Positions 43,517 through 55,208 of a DNA stretch of 64,000 nucleotides are shown here, piece by piece. The translations under genes were made by a program, and so were the position numbers. Origin of the DNA: VRUE01 sp963732225 (GTDB taxonomy: Bacteria; Actinomycetota; Thermoleophilia; Solirubrobacterales; 70-9); the NCBI GenBank assembly GCA_963732225.1, contig CAVSYR010000005.1, positions 372,001 through 436,000 of the forward strand. Reading direction: 5' to 3'. Under the pieces are notes generated by a model. The model saw nothing but the letters and a program-made list of their open reading frames with translations, was not told the DNA's origin and searched no databases. The stretch's first letter is position 1, and every line of letters starts with the position of its first letter.

Positions 43517-44727
43517 ACGCGCCCTGAGCCCTGGCGCTGTTGGCGGGCGATCGCGTCGACGATCACGGCCAGCAGCAGGACCCCGCCGGTGACCATGAAC
43601 TTGACCGCCGAGGAGAGCGCCAGCAGGTCCATCCCGTTGGAGATCGAGCCGATCACCAGGGCACCCAGCAGCGCCGTCCAGACCGATCCCCTGCCGCCGA
43701 AGAGGCTGGTCCCCGCGATCACCGGCCCGGCGATCGCCAGCAGCAGCAGTTCGTTGCCGCCGGAGTTCTGGTTGACGGCAAGCAGGCGGGAGGCGGCGAG
43801 GATGCCGCCGATCGCCGCCATCGTGCCGGAGATCCCGAAGACCGCAACGCGGATGCGGTTGACGGGGATGCCGGCGCGGCGCGCGGCCTCGGCGTTACCG
43901 CCGACAGCGAAGACGTGACGGCCGAACCCGGTCCGCTTGACCACGTACTCCATCCCGACCACGAAGGCGAGCAGGATCATCACCGCCAGCGGCACGCCGC
44001 GATCGGAGTTGAGGACCGCGGTGGCGACGATCGTGATCACGGCGACCAGGCCGAACCTGAGGCCGAGCGCGGCGAGGTTCTCGCTGTCGAGCCCGGCTGC
44101 GACTCGTCGTCGATGCCCGAGGAAGAGGACAGCGCCGTAGAGCCCGATCACAATCGCGGCAAAGATCCAGCCCACCGTTTCGGAGTAGAAGGTGTTGGCG
44201 AGACCGGTGATCACCGGATCGGTGAGGTTGATCGTCCCGGTCTGGCCGAGGACCTGCAGGAGCGCCCCCTGCCAAGCCAGCAGGCCGGCGAGGGTGACGA
44301 CGAAGGAGGGGACGACGAAGCGGCTGAAGAGAGAGCCCTGGAGCACGCCGATCACCATCCCGACCGCGACCGCGGCGGCGATCGCCAGGTAGGGGCTCCA
44401 GCCATGCTGGACGTTGAGAACGGCCATGACGGCAGCGGCCAGACCGCTGACGGCGCCGACCGAGAGGTCGATCTCGCCCAGCAGCAGCACGTAGACGACG
44501 CCGATCGAGATCAGCCCCGTGGCGGTGATCTGCAGCATCAGGTTGGTCAGGTTCTGGGCTGAGAGGAAGCGGTCGTTCTCGAACTGGAAGATCGCCCAGA
44601 TCAGCGCCAGGCCGATCACCACGCGCAACGAACCGAGGTCGCCCTGGATCAGTCGGCGAATCGTCTCCTTCGGCCGCGGAGTGACCCCGCCCTCGGTGCT
44701 CTCGGCAGCGGCGGCGGCGTCGCTCAT
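43513..44727 (-). CDS. xylH: sugar ABC transporter permease (XylH/RbsC type)
   Basis: 404 residues, about ten or more membrane helices, of the CUT2 permease family: LLLGEIDLSVGAVSGLAAAV, GVLQGSLFSRFVVPSFVVTL, the coupling-helix region RTGFGRHVFAVGGNAEAARRAG and GRGSVWTALLGALVIGSISN. The xylose assignment follows from length and the linked binding protein; other pentoses are possible. Start overlaps the ATPase stop (ATGA). Confidence 0.85.
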   Translation of the reverse strand: MSDAAAAAESTEGGVTPRPKETIRRLIQGDLGSLRVVIGLALIWAIFQFENDRFLSAQNLTNLMLQITATGLISIGVVYVLLLGEIDLSVGAVSGLAAAVMAVLNVQHGWSPYLAIAAAVAVGMVIGVLQGSLFSRFVVPSFVVTLAGLLAWQGALLQVLGQTGTINLTDPVITGLANTFYSETVGWIFAAIVIGLYGAVLFLGHRRRVAAGLDSENLAALGLRFGLVAVITIVATAVLNSDRGVPLAVMILLAFVVGMEYVVKRTGFGRHVFAVGGNAEAARRAGIPVNRIRVAVFGISGTMAAIGGILAASRLLAVNQNSGGNELLLLAIAGPVIAGTSLFGGRGSVWTALLGALVIGSISNGMDLLALSSAVKFMVTGGVLLLAVIVDAIARQQRQGSGRV

Positions 44728-45515
44728 GACCCGGCCCCCTCGTCTTTCTCTTTGGCGCCGTCGGAGCCGACGCCGGTTATCGCCGAGACGACGTGCTCCT
44801 CCGTGGTTGCGTCGGCCTCGAACTCTCCTGCGGCCCGGCCCAGCCTGAGCACGACGATCCGGTCGGCGACCTCGAAGACGTCGACCAGGTTGTGGCTGAT
44901 CACGACGACGCCGAGCTCGCGCTCGCGCAGCCGCCTGATCAGGTTGAGGACCTGCGCGGTCTGGGCAACACCGAGCGCCGCCGTCGGCTCGTCCAGCAGC
45001 ACCACCTTGGGCTCCCCCAGCAGCGAACGGGCGACCGCGACCTGCTGTCGCTGCCCGCCGGAGAGGGTCCCGACCTCGCTGCGCAGGCTCGGGATCGTCA
45101 CGGCGAGGTTGGAGAGCAGCTCGCCGGTCTGGTGCTCCATCCGCGACTCGTCGAGCTGCCGCGAGATCGTGCCGGCACCGGGCGAGACCTCCTCGCGGCC
45201 AAGGAAGAGGTTGGCGACGACGTCGAGGTTGTCGCAGAGGGCAAGGTCCTGGTAGACGGTCGCTATCCCCAGTTCAGTCGCGTCCTGGGGCCTGGTTATC
45301 GAGACCTCCTCGCCAGCGAAGCGGATCTTGCCGGTGTCGGCGGCGTGGATGCCGGCGATCGTCTTGACCAAGGTCGACTTGCCGGCGCCGTTGTCGCCGA
45401 CCAGGCCGATCACCTCGCCAGCGTGGACGGCGAAGTCGACCCGGTCCAAGGCTTGGACCGGGCCGAATCGCTTGCTAACCCCTTCCAGCTCGAGGAGGGG
45501 AGCGTCGTTGCTCAT
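44724..45515 (-). CDS. sugar ABC transporter ATP-binding protein, single nucleotide-binding domain
   Basis: 263 residues: Walker A GDNGAGKSTLVKTIAG, Q-loop VYQDLALCDNLDV, signature LSGGQRQQVAVARSLL, Walker B VVLLDEPTAALG and switch His in VVISHNLVDV. Standard RbsA/XylG proteins are tandem (~500 residues); this has one domain, so it must act as a homodimer. The Asp/Glu-rich C-terminus (GAKEKDEGAGS) is short. One base after xylF. Confidence 0.9.
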   Translation of the reverse strand: MSNDAPLLELEGVSKRFGPVQALDRVDFAVHAGEVIGLVGDNGAGKSTLVKTIAGIHAADTGKIRFAGEEVSITRPQDATELGIATVYQDLALCDNLDVVANLFLGREEVSPGAGTISRQLDESRMEHQTGELLSNLAVTIPSLRSEVGTLSGGQRQQVAVARSLLGEPKVVLLDEPTAALGVAQTAQVLNLIRRLRERELGVVVISHNLVDVFEVADRIVVLRLGRAAGEFEADATTEEHVVSAITGVGSDGAKEKDEGAGS

Positions 45516-45516
45516 C

Positions 45517-46611
45517 TCAGCCCGAGATTCCCGCTTCTTTGCATGCGGTCTGGAAAGCGCTCGTGCAGAGTTCCCCGGCGCTGACGAAACCGTCGGCCAC
45601 CACCGTGGACTTGACGTTATCTTTGGTCACCGCGACCGGTTCGAGGATCGCCGAGGGAACCTTGGCCTTGCCGTTGTTGATTTCTTCCGTGACTTTGCTC
45701 TGCGGCAGTTCTTTGCCTTCTGCGAGAGCGACGGCAAATTCGGCGGCGATCGTGGCCTCCGGTTCGATTTCCTTGTAGACAGTCATGAACTGTTCGCCGG
45801 CGAGGATGCGCTGCAGTCCGGCCACCGTCGCGTCCTGTCCGGTGACGGGCTTTTCTTCCGGCTTGATCCCGGCTCCCTTCATCGCCGCAATCGCGCCACC
45901 GCCGGTTTCATCGTTGGCGGCGTAAATGGCGGCAAAGCCGTTGTTGCCGAGCGCGGTGATCGCCTGCTGAGCCTCGCGCTGGGCGTTTTCCGCGCTCCAG
46001 CCAGGAGTGTCGTATTCCTTCGCGATCTTCACCCCGGCGGCATCGAACCCCTTGTGGGCGCCGGCCTTGAACCCGGCGGCGTTGGGGTCGGCCGGGTCGC
46101 CGTTGATCATGATGATCGGGCCACTGGCGCTGCCGTCTTCTTTCAGCTTTTTCGCCAGTGTTTCGGCCTGAAGTTCGCCGACTCTTTCATTGTCGAAGGA
46201 GACGTAGGCGTCAACTTCACCGTTTTCGATCAGGCGGTCGTAGCTGACCACCGGGACGCCCTGGGCGCTTGCCTTTTCGGCGATCGCCGCCGCCGACTTG
46301 GAGTCCTGCGGGTCGACGACGAGGACTTCTGCCCCCTGGGTCAGCGCCGCTTCCGCCTGGCTCTGCTGCTTTTGCGCGTCGCCTCCGGCATTGCTGTAGA
46401 GGACTTCGCAGTCTTCACACTGTTTTTCAACCGCTTTTTCGAAGTCGGGCCGATCGTTGGTTTCGTAGCGGGGTGTCTCGTTTTCCGGCAGGAGCAAAGC
46501 GATCTTGGTGCCACCGCCCCCACTGCTCCCGCCACAACCCGCGACAACCAGGACCAACGCGATCAATACACCCATGGGGATCGCGATTCGCTTCACCGCA
46601 GCTGAACCGGA
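45517..46611 (-). CDS. xylF: D-xylose-type substrate-binding lipoprotein
   Basis: 364 residues from MSGSAAVKRIAIPMGVLIAL with a lipobox VVAGCGGSSG (lipid-modified Cys at about 26), then the periplasmic-binding type-1 fold: IALLLPENETPRYETNDRPD, ALTQGAEVLVVDPQDSKSAA, VVSYDRLIENGEVDAYVSFD and VTGQDATVAGLQRILAGEQF. The RLIENG..VDAYVSFDN segment is typical of xylose-binding proteins. A strong Shine-Dalgarno AAAGGAGG lies just before the ATG at 46611. First gene of the operon; codon usage is slightly more AT-tolerant than neighbours. Confidence 0.88.
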   Translation of the reverse strand, partial: SGSAAVKRIAIPMGVLIALVLVVAGCGGSSGGGGTKIALLLPENETPRYETNDRPDFEKAVEKQCEDCEVLYSNAGGDAQKQQSQAEAALTQGAEVLVVDPQDSKSAAAIAEKASAQGVPVVSYDRLIENGEVDAYVSFDNERVGELQAETLAKKLKEDGSASGPIIMINGDPADPNAAGFKAGAHKGFDAAGVKIAKEYDTPGWSAENAQREAQQAITALGNNGFAAIYAANDETGGGAIAAMKGAGIKPEEKPVTGQDATVAGLQRILAGEQFMTVYKEIEPEATIAAEFAVALAEGKELPQSKVTEEINNGKAKVPSAILEPVAVTKDNVKSTVVADGFVSAGELCTSAFQTACKEAGISG

Positions 46612-46715
46612 CATCAATTCCTCCTTTGTTGGCCCTGCGCCCAATTCGACCATACCCCCCGTCCTGCGTTTTTATGCAGGGGTTTCCGCACTACGGCCAA
46701 CGCTCTGCCACCGTG

Positions 46716-46732
46716 CTGGCCATCGTGGCCAG
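46716..46732. terminator. short hairpin downstream of uvrA
   Basis: CTGGCC (46716-46721) and GGCCAG (46727-46732) pair perfectly around atcgt, 17 to 34 bases past the uvrA stop. No T-tract follows, so its termination strength is doubtful. A second weak stem (cctgc / gcagg around gtttttat, near 46664-46681) lies in the xylF leader and may be an operator. Nothing else is visible in 46612-46749. Confidence 0.45.
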
Positions 46733-46749
46733 GACAACAGAGCTAACTA

Positions 46750-49626
<2,877 letters not shown>

Positions 49627-49646
49627 TGCCGTCGATTCTACGCAGA

Positions 49647-49660
49647 CGAACAGATGTTCC
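49647..49660 (-). promoter_or_regulatory. LexA (SOS) box upstream of uvrA
   Basis: The plus strand reads CGAACAGATGTTCC, matching the Gram-positive/actinobacterial LexA consensus CGAAC-N4-GTTCG except for the last base. It lies 21 to 34 bases before the uvrA ATG, a position where LexA would occlude the promoter. Found by eye; a binding test is needed for certainty. Confidence 0.7.
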
Positions 49661-49726
49661 CCTTTGATGCCCGCAAGGTGCGGCTTTTGGCGCCCGCCAC
49701 CGCGCCGGGCTCGATCGCGAGCGGAG

Positions 49727-50614
49727 TTACGCTCCGGATGCGATCAGGGCATCAAGAATTGCGCCATAGCCCCCTGCGACGAGCGAGATATGCCCGACGC
49801 CAGGGAGCAAGCGGAAATCCGCGTTCGGCAGATTTTTCGCCAGCCACTGACCATGGGCCAACGGGACTATCAAGTCATCGCACCCCTGCCAAACGGTGAC
49901 CGGAGCGACAACCTCATCAAGCTCGAAGCCCCAATCTCCATATAGCGCCAAGTCGTCGTCAAACCAGCCCCAAAAACCGTCTTCGGCGATTCGCTTCCAG
50001 GCGTCCAACAGAAACCCTCCGAAGTCGCTGTTGATAACGATGCGGTCGGCCTCGCACAGATGCTCGTCGAGCGCGGCCCGAAGCTGAGCCACGGTCTCAA
50101 CGGAACGCAGCTCGCGGATTTCATTTTCCAGATACTTCTCCAGCGCGCCGGGCCCTTCTTGCGCCGCACCGAACTCCTTGTGGTTGCCTCGACCCATGCC
50201 CGCCATCCAGTCCAGTCCCTCAGCATCAGCAGGCGCGCACGACGCAAGCAGCGCCACGGCTCGAACTCGATCAGGCAATAAGGCCGCACAGCCCAACGCG
50301 TGCGGGCCACCCCCAGATTCGCCGACCAGGTAGAACCTCTTGGCGCCGATCTGATCTGCGATTGCGGCTATGTCCGAGGCGCAATCCACGACCGACCTGC
50401 CGGGCTGACGATCCGATCCTCCACTGCCGGGACGCGAGTAAGTGAGGTATCGCAAGCCGCGGCGAGCGCCCTCCTCGAGGTCAGGACCGTACATGTCACG
50501 CACCCCGGGAGTCCCATGAAGAAAGAAGACGCAGTCGCCTTTAGGCGGTCCCGCCGTGCGCACCGAAAGCAAGCGTCCATCGGCAGCATGAATTACGTGC
50601 TCGACGCATTGCAC
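49727..50614 (-). CDS. alpha/beta-fold hydrolase
   Basis: 295 residues: oxyanion region FFLHGTPGVRDMYGP, nucleophile elbow VGESGGGPHALG (Ser about 100), acid in WQGCDDLIVPLAHG and His in PGVGHISLVAGG, the complete triad. A cap region lies at about 130-215 (ENEIRELRSVETVAQLRAAL). Substrate unknown. It is close to the thioredoxin-like gene (15 bases) on the same strand and is likely co-transcribed. Confidence 0.9.
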   Translation of the reverse strand: MQCVEHVIHAADGRLLSVRTAGPPKGDCVFFLHGTPGVRDMYGPDLEEGARRGLRYLTYSRPGSGGSDRQPGRSVVDCASDIAAIADQIGAKRFYLVGESGGGPHALGCAALLPDRVRAVALLASCAPADAEGLDWMAGMGRGNHKEFGAAQEGPGALEKYLENEIRELRSVETVAQLRAALDEHLCEADRIVINSDFGGFLLDAWKRIAEDGFWGWFDDDLALYGDWGFELDEVVAPVTVWQGCDDLIVPLAHGQWLAKNLPNADFRLLPGVGHISLVAGGYGAILDALIASGA

Positions 50615-50629
50615 CCGATCAACCTAACC

Positions 50630-51367
50630 TCAGTAGAGGGCTGCGGCCAGGCGACGGCGGTAGCTCGCTGCGGTTGGGTCACCCGGGTCGAGGTCGGTGA
50701 GGATGCCGACGATGGCACGACGGAGTTGCTCTCGTGTGTCCTCATCGGCGTTGGGGAACTGCTCGAGCAGGGCATCGAGTGCACCCTCGGTGTCACCACG
50801 ATCGAGCGCCTCGAAGGCCTCGGTGGCGATTCCGTTCTTGCTCAAGCCAATGCGCGCGGCAATTCCCTCGGCGGCGAAATCGCCCTCGTGGCCCTCAACC
50901 GCACCGAGGGCATCGTCCTCCGCCCCACGTTCGAGCCGCTTGCGGGCAAGGGCGACGGCGATGTCGGCACGCCGCGGCTCCAGTTCGGACGCCTCGCGCA
51001 GGGAGAGCTCGTCGCCCGCGGCCAGCAGCTCGTCGGCGCGCGAGGGGACGAGCGAGTCGAAGAGCTCTTCGACCTTGGCTTTGGGCACGGCGCCGACGAA
51101 TTCGTCGACGACCTCGCCATCGCGAAAAGCCTTGACTGCGGGGATGCCCTGGACACCGAAGCGGGCCGAGAGCCCCTGACTGGCGTCAACGTCGACCTTG
51201 GCCAGCAACACCCGACCGCCGCGGCTCGCCTCCGCCGCTTCCAGCGCCGGCCCCAGGGTCCGACAGGGCCCACACCACTCGGCCCAGAAATCCACCACGA
51301 CGGGGGTCTGCCGCGAGAGCTCGATCACGTCGCGGTCGAAAGTCGCTTCGGTTACGTCGACAGCCAT
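50630..51367 (-). CDS. thioredoxin-TPR protein (CnoX/YbbN type)
   Basis: 245 residues: an N-terminal thioredoxin domain with WAEWCGPCRTLGP (redox Cys pair) and cis-Pro GVQGIPAVKAF, then a helical TPR region from about 115 (ADELLAAGDELSLREASELE; ADIAVALARKRLERG; EQLRRAIVGIL). The layout is that of YbbN/CnoX chaperedoxins that protect clients from oxidative damage; family function is inferred. Divergent from the SnoaL-like gene. Confidence 0.88.
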   Translation of the reverse strand: MAVDVTEATFDRDVIELSRQTPVVVDFWAEWCGPCRTLGPALEAAEASRGGRVLLAKVDVDASQGLSARFGVQGIPAVKAFRDGEVVDEFVGAVPKAKVEELFDSLVPSRADELLAAGDELSLREASELEPRRADIAVALARKRLERGAEDDALGAVEGHEGDFAAEGIAARIGLSKNGIATEAFEALDRGDTEGALDALLEQFPNADEDTREQLRRAIVGILTDLDPGDPTAASYRRRLAAALY

Positions 51368-51487
51368 GGGCGCAGGATATGCAGGACTAAACGCCGGCCC
51401 ACGCCTGGATTGGTTAAGCCTGCTTGCGTATTACGCGGACAGCGGTAGCGTCGCTGTCGGGCGGGGTCAGCAACCGAGGAGGAAAAG

Positions 51488-51865
51488 ATGTCCAACGTCG
51501 ATGCCGCCCGAGCCAGCTACGAGGCCTTTGGCCGCGGCGACCTGGAAGCGCTGAAGGAAATGCTGTCGGAGGACAGCACCTGGCTGACGTCTGACGAGCT
51601 GCCACTTGGCGGCGAAACCCAGGGCCGGGACGCGATTCTCGGCAACTTCACCCAGATCCCCAACTACTGGTCGTCGTTCAGCGTCGAGCCGGAGGAGTTC
51701 ATCGACGCCGGCGAGTGGGTGGTGGTGAAAGGGACGCAGAGAGCGGGTCACAACGGCGACAGCTTCACAGCGCCGTTTGCCCACCTGATGAAGTTCGCCG
51801 ACGGCAAGATCGTCCGCGGCGAGTTCTACGGCGACAGCGCCAAGGCGGCCAAGGTCCTGGCCTGA
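51488..51865 (+). CDS. SnoaL/NTF2-like protein
   Basis: 125 residues: DAARASYEAFGRGDLEALKE, MLSEDSTWLT, GRDAILGNFTQIPNYW, FIDAGEWVVVKGTQRAG, FAHLMKFADGKIVRGEFYGD: the cone-shaped NTF2-like fold used for small hydrophobic ligands or as isomerases. Substrate unknown. A strong Shine-Dalgarno (gaggagg) sits seven to eight bases before the ATG. Its 3' end converges on uvrB, with a hairpin in between. Confidence 0.85.
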   Translation: MSNVDAARASYEAFGRGDLEALKEMLSEDSTWLTSDELPLGGETQGRDAILGNFTQIPNYWSSFSVEPEEFIDAGEWVVVKGTQRAGHNGDSFTAPFAHLMKFADGKIVRGEFYGDSAKAAKVLA

Positions 51866-51876
51866 ACGGGCCCAGC

Positions 51877-51900
51877 GGCGGGGGTCGTCAGGCCCCCGCC
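51877..51900. terminator. bidirectional hairpin between the SnoaL-like gene and uvrB
   Basis: GGCGGGGG (51877-51884) pairs perfectly with CCCCCGCC (51893-51900), loop eight bases. It covers the uvrB stop codon and lies 12 bases past the SnoaL-like stop, so it can end transcripts from both sides. No U-tract. Confidence 0.65.
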
Positions 51901-53885
51901 CGCATCCCGTCGAGGTCGCGGCGCAGCTCCTTGAGCTCGTCACGGAGCCGCCCCGCCTCCTCGAAGCGCAGGTCATCAGCGGCGGCCAGCATCTCCTCCT
52001 CGAGGGTGACGATCGTGCGCTCCAGCTCGTCCGGATCGGCGAACTCGCCGGCCTTCTTGCCGCGGCGCTTGCGCGGCGCCCGGTCCTCCATCGCCAGGAA
52101 CTCGCTCATCTCGGAGATTCCCTTGCGCACGGTCGCCGGCGTGATCCCGTGCTCCTCGTTGTAGGCGAGCTGGATCGCTCGCCGGCGGTCGGTCTCGCGC
52201 ATTGCCGCCCGCATCGCGTCGGTCTCCTTGTCAGCGTACATCAGCACCCGGCCGTTGACGTTTCGCGCCGCCCGGCCGATCGTCTGCACGAGGCTGGTCT
52301 CGCCGCGCAGGAAGCCCTCCTTGTCGGCGTCGAGGATCGCCACCAGGGAGACCTCGGGCAGGTCGAGGCCCTCGCGCAGCAGGTTGACCCCGACCAGCAC
52401 GTCGTACTCGCCGAGCCGCAGGTCGCGGATGATCTGAATCCGTTCCAGGGTGTCGATCTCGGAGTGCAGGTAGCGGACCTTGATCCCGTACTCGAGCAGG
52501 TAATTGGTCAGATCCTCGGCCATCTTCTTGGTCAAGGTGGTGACCAGGACGCGGTCGCCGGCCTCGGCGATCCCCTTGATCTCGTTCATCAGGTCATCGA
52601 TCTGATTGCGGGTTGCGCGTACCTCGATCTCGGGGTCGATAATCCCCGTCGGGCGGACGATCTGCTCGACCGTGCGCGTCGATTCGGTCCGCTCGAAGGG
52701 GCCAGGCGTGGCCGAGACCATGACCAGCTGCGGCACCCGTTCGAGGAACTCGCCGAATTTGAGCGGCCGGTTGTCGATTGCCGAGGGCAGGCGGAAGCCG
52801 TAGTCGATCAGGGTCTGCTTGCGCGAGCGATCCCCCTCATACATGCCGCCGATCTGCGGCACCGTCTGATGGGACTCGTCGACGAAGACGACGAAGTCGT
52901 CGGGGAAGTAGTCGATCAACGTGTGCGGCGGGCTGCCCTCGGGGCGGCCGTCGAGGATGCGCGAGTAGTTCTCGATCCCCGAGGTGAAGCCGATCTCTTT
53001 CAGCATCTCGATGTCGTAGGCGGTGCGCTGGCGCAACCGGTGCGCCTCCAGCTGCTTGCCCTCGGCCTCGAGCTCGGCCGTGCGCGAATTCAGTTCGTTG
53101 CGGATTTCGTCGACCGCCCGCTCCAGCGTCTCGTCCCTGGTCACGTAGTGGGAGGCGGGCCAAACCGAGACGTGATCGATCGTGTCGAGGACCTCGCCGG
53201 TCAGCGGGTCGAAGTGCTGGATCCCCTCGATCTCATCGCCGAAGAGAGCGATCCGGTACGCCGACTCGGCGTAGGAGGGCATGATCTCCAGCACCTCGCC
53301 GCGCACCCGGAAGGCGCCGCGGCCGAGCACCGAGTCGTTGCGCTGGTACTGCATCTTGACCAGCTTGCGCAGCACCTCGTCGCGATCGATCTCGTCGCCG
53401 ACTTTGAAGAGCTGCATTTTTTCGTTGTAGACCTGGGGTGAGCCGATCCCGTAGATGCAGGAGACCGAGGCGACGATGATCACGTCGCGGCGGGCGAAGA
53501 GGGCCGCGGTGGCGGCGTGGCGCAGGCGGTCGATCTCGTCGTTGATCGAGGAGTCCTTCTCGATGTAGAGGTCCTGGGCCGGCACGTAGGCCTCGGGCTG
53601 GTAGTAGTCGTAGTAGGAGACGAAGTACTCGACCTGGTTCTCCGGGAAGAACTCGCGGAACTCGTTGCAGAGCTGCGCCGCCAGAGTCTTGTTGTGGGCG
53701 ATCACCAGCGAGGGCCGCTGCACCGCGGCGATCGTCGCCGCCATCGTGAAGGTCTTGCCGGTGCCGGTGGCGCCGAGCAGGGTCTGGAAGCGATCTCCTG
53801 CCGCTAGGCCCTCGGCCAGACCGGCAATCGCCTTGGGCTGGTCAGCGGTCGGCGTGTAGGCCGGGTTGAGCTCGAAATCGGGCAC
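51888..53885 (-). CDS. uvrB: excinuclease ABC subunit B
   Basis: DNA helicase-like subunit that loads at damage with UvrA. 665 residues: Walker A LLGATGTGKTFTMA, beta-hairpin region YFVSYYDYYQPEAYVPAQD, DESHQTVPQIGGMYEGDR, helicase motif VGVNLLREGLDLPEVSLVAI, QTIGRAARNVNGRVL and a C-terminal UVR motif (LEEEMLAAADDLRFEEAGRL). GTG start immediately follows the glycosyltransferase TGA with no spacing (TGAGTG), so it has no promoter of its own in the gap. No SOS box lies directly upstream of it. Confidence 0.98.
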   Translation of the reverse strand: MPDFELNPAYTPTADQPKAIAGLAEGLAAGDRFQTLLGATGTGKTFTMAATIAAVQRPSLVIAHNKTLAAQLCNEFREFFPENQVEYFVSYYDYYQPEAYVPAQDLYIEKDSSINDEIDRLRHAATAALFARRDVIIVASVSCIYGIGSPQVYNEKMQLFKVGDEIDRDEVLRKLVKMQYQRNDSVLGRGAFRVRGEVLEIMPSYAESAYRIALFGDEIEGIQHFDPLTGEVLDTIDHVSVWPASHYVTRDETLERAVDEIRNELNSRTAELEAEGKQLEAHRLRQRTAYDIEMLKEIGFTSGIENYSRILDGRPEGSPPHTLIDYFPDDFVVFVDESHQTVPQIGGMYEGDRSRKQTLIDYGFRLPSAIDNRPLKFGEFLERVPQLVMVSATPGPFERTESTRTVEQIVRPTGIIDPEIEVRATRNQIDDLMNEIKGIAEAGDRVLVTTLTKKMAEDLTNYLLEYGIKVRYLHSEIDTLERIQIIRDLRLGEYDVLVGVNLLREGLDLPEVSLVAILDADKEGFLRGETSLVQTIGRAARNVNGRVLMYADKETDAMRAAMRETDRRRAIQLAYNEEHGITPATVRKGISEMSEFLAMEDRAPRKRRGKKAGEFADPDELERTIVTLEEEMLAAADDLRFEEAGRLRDELKELRRDLDGMRAGA

Positions 53886-55205
53886 TCAGGTGACGATAGC
53901 GTGGCCGTCCGTCCGCTCCTCGTCGGAGCCGAGCGGTTCGCGCGCCGTCTTCGCCCAGTCATCCTGCGCCCGCAGCTGACGCCAGCTCGAGCGAACCAGG
54001 ACCGGCCAGAGGAACCAGGTGTAGGGCGCGTAGACCTGCGCCACCAGCAATCCCTGCAGCCAGCCGAGCGGTCCGCGCGAGGCACGGGCGGCGACACAGC
54101 CGAGGATCGTGCCGCCGAAAGCGAGCAGGTAGAAGAAGCCGAGCTGCCAAGTCGGACCACCGCCCCAGAAGGGCGCGCTGCCGCTGGCGGCGAGATACAG
54201 CGCCGCGAGCAGACCGACCCCGATGATCCCCTGCCAGAACGGCATCAGCAGGTAGATCAGCAGCTCGAAGCGGGCGCCGCGGGGGAAGGGCGCCCGCCGC
54301 ACTTCGCCGCGCAGGTCCATCGCCTGCAGGTTGCCCTGGGACCAGCGGGTTCGCTGGTTGAGCAAGCGCCGCGGTCGCGAGAGGCCCTGCTGGTCGACCG
54401 TCGCCCGCAGCTCCTGGCGGCCCTTCCAGCCGCGCGCGATCAAGCGCAGTCCGAGGTCCTGGTCCTCGGTGAGGCGGTCCCGCCACGGCCCGACGCCGTC
54501 GGCGATGTCGTCGAGGGCGCTGAGCCGATTGAACTGACCGTTGCCGCCCATGCCGGCGGTGCCCCAGTCGTCGCGACCGGCCTGGAAGAGGTAGCCGTAG
54601 ACCGAGAACTCGAGGTCTTGGAGCCAGGTGAGGAAGTGGCCACGGTTGTAGATCCGCACCAGCGACTGGACGCCGCCGACGGCCGGGTCTGCCTCGAACT
54701 GGGAGGCGGCAAAGCGCGGCGCTTCGCGATCGAGCCGGCCGTCGGCGTCGATGATGACGACCACCGTGCGCTCGCGATCATCGAGCTCGGCCAGCGACTG
54801 GTAGGCGTAGTTGAGCGCGGCGGCCTTGCCCTGGCGGGCATTCGGCAGCGTGCGCGGGAGCACGGCGAGATCGGGGTGCGAGATGCTCGCCAGGACCTCG
54901 GCGGTGCGGTCCTCGGAGGCGTCGTCGATCACGATCACGCGGCGGTGGGACAGATCGAGGCTGAGCAGACGCTCGACGCTGTCGCGGATCGTCACCTCCT
55001 CGTCGAGGGCCGGCACGAGGAAGACCCAGGAGAACGCCTCGGCGCCGTCGGCGGGCGCCGTCGGCGCCAGGCGCGCCGAGCTGAGCGCACGCACGAAGAG
55101 CACCGCCGACCAGACGAACATGCCGATGACGACGGCGAGACAGACGCAGAAAAGCGCCAGCCAGCCCGCCGAGAGCCCTTCGAAGGGAAGGATCACGGCT
55201 GACAT
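53886..55205 (-). CDS. processive family 2 glycosyltransferase, membrane protein
   Basis: 439 residues: one or two N-terminal helices, a GT-A domain (SWVFLVPALDEEVTIRDSVE, VIVIDDASEDRTAEVL, VVVIIDADGRLD, MGGNGQFNRLSAL, acid base LTEDQDLGLRL and the QxxRW motif LNQRTRWSQGNLQ) and about four C-terminal helices. The layout resembles cellulose synthase or PgaC-like polymerases. With wecB just before it in the transcript, a ManNAc- or GlcNAc-containing polymer is likely, but the product is not readable. Confidence 0.9.
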   Translation of the reverse strand: MSAVILPFEGLSAGWLALFCVCLAVVIGMFVWSAVLFVRALSSARLAPTAPADGAEAFSWVFLVPALDEEVTIRDSVERLLSLDLSHRRVIVIDDASEDRTAEVLASISHPDLAVLPRTLPNARQGKAAALNYAYQSLAELDDRERTVVVIIDADGRLDREAPRFAASQFEADPAVGGVQSLVRIYNRGHFLTWLQDLEFSVYGYLFQAGRDDWGTAGMGGNGQFNRLSALDDIADGVGPWRDRLTEDQDLGLRLIARGWKGRQELRATVDQQGLSRPRRLLNQRTRWSQGNLQAMDLRGEVRRAPFPRGARFELLIYLLMPFWQGIIGVGLLAALYLAASGSAPFWGGGPTWQLGFFYLLAFGGTILGCVAARASRGPLGWLQGLLVAQVYAPYTWFLWPVLVRSSWRQLRAQDDWAKTAREPLGSDEERTDGHAIVT

Positions 55206-55208
55206 CGG

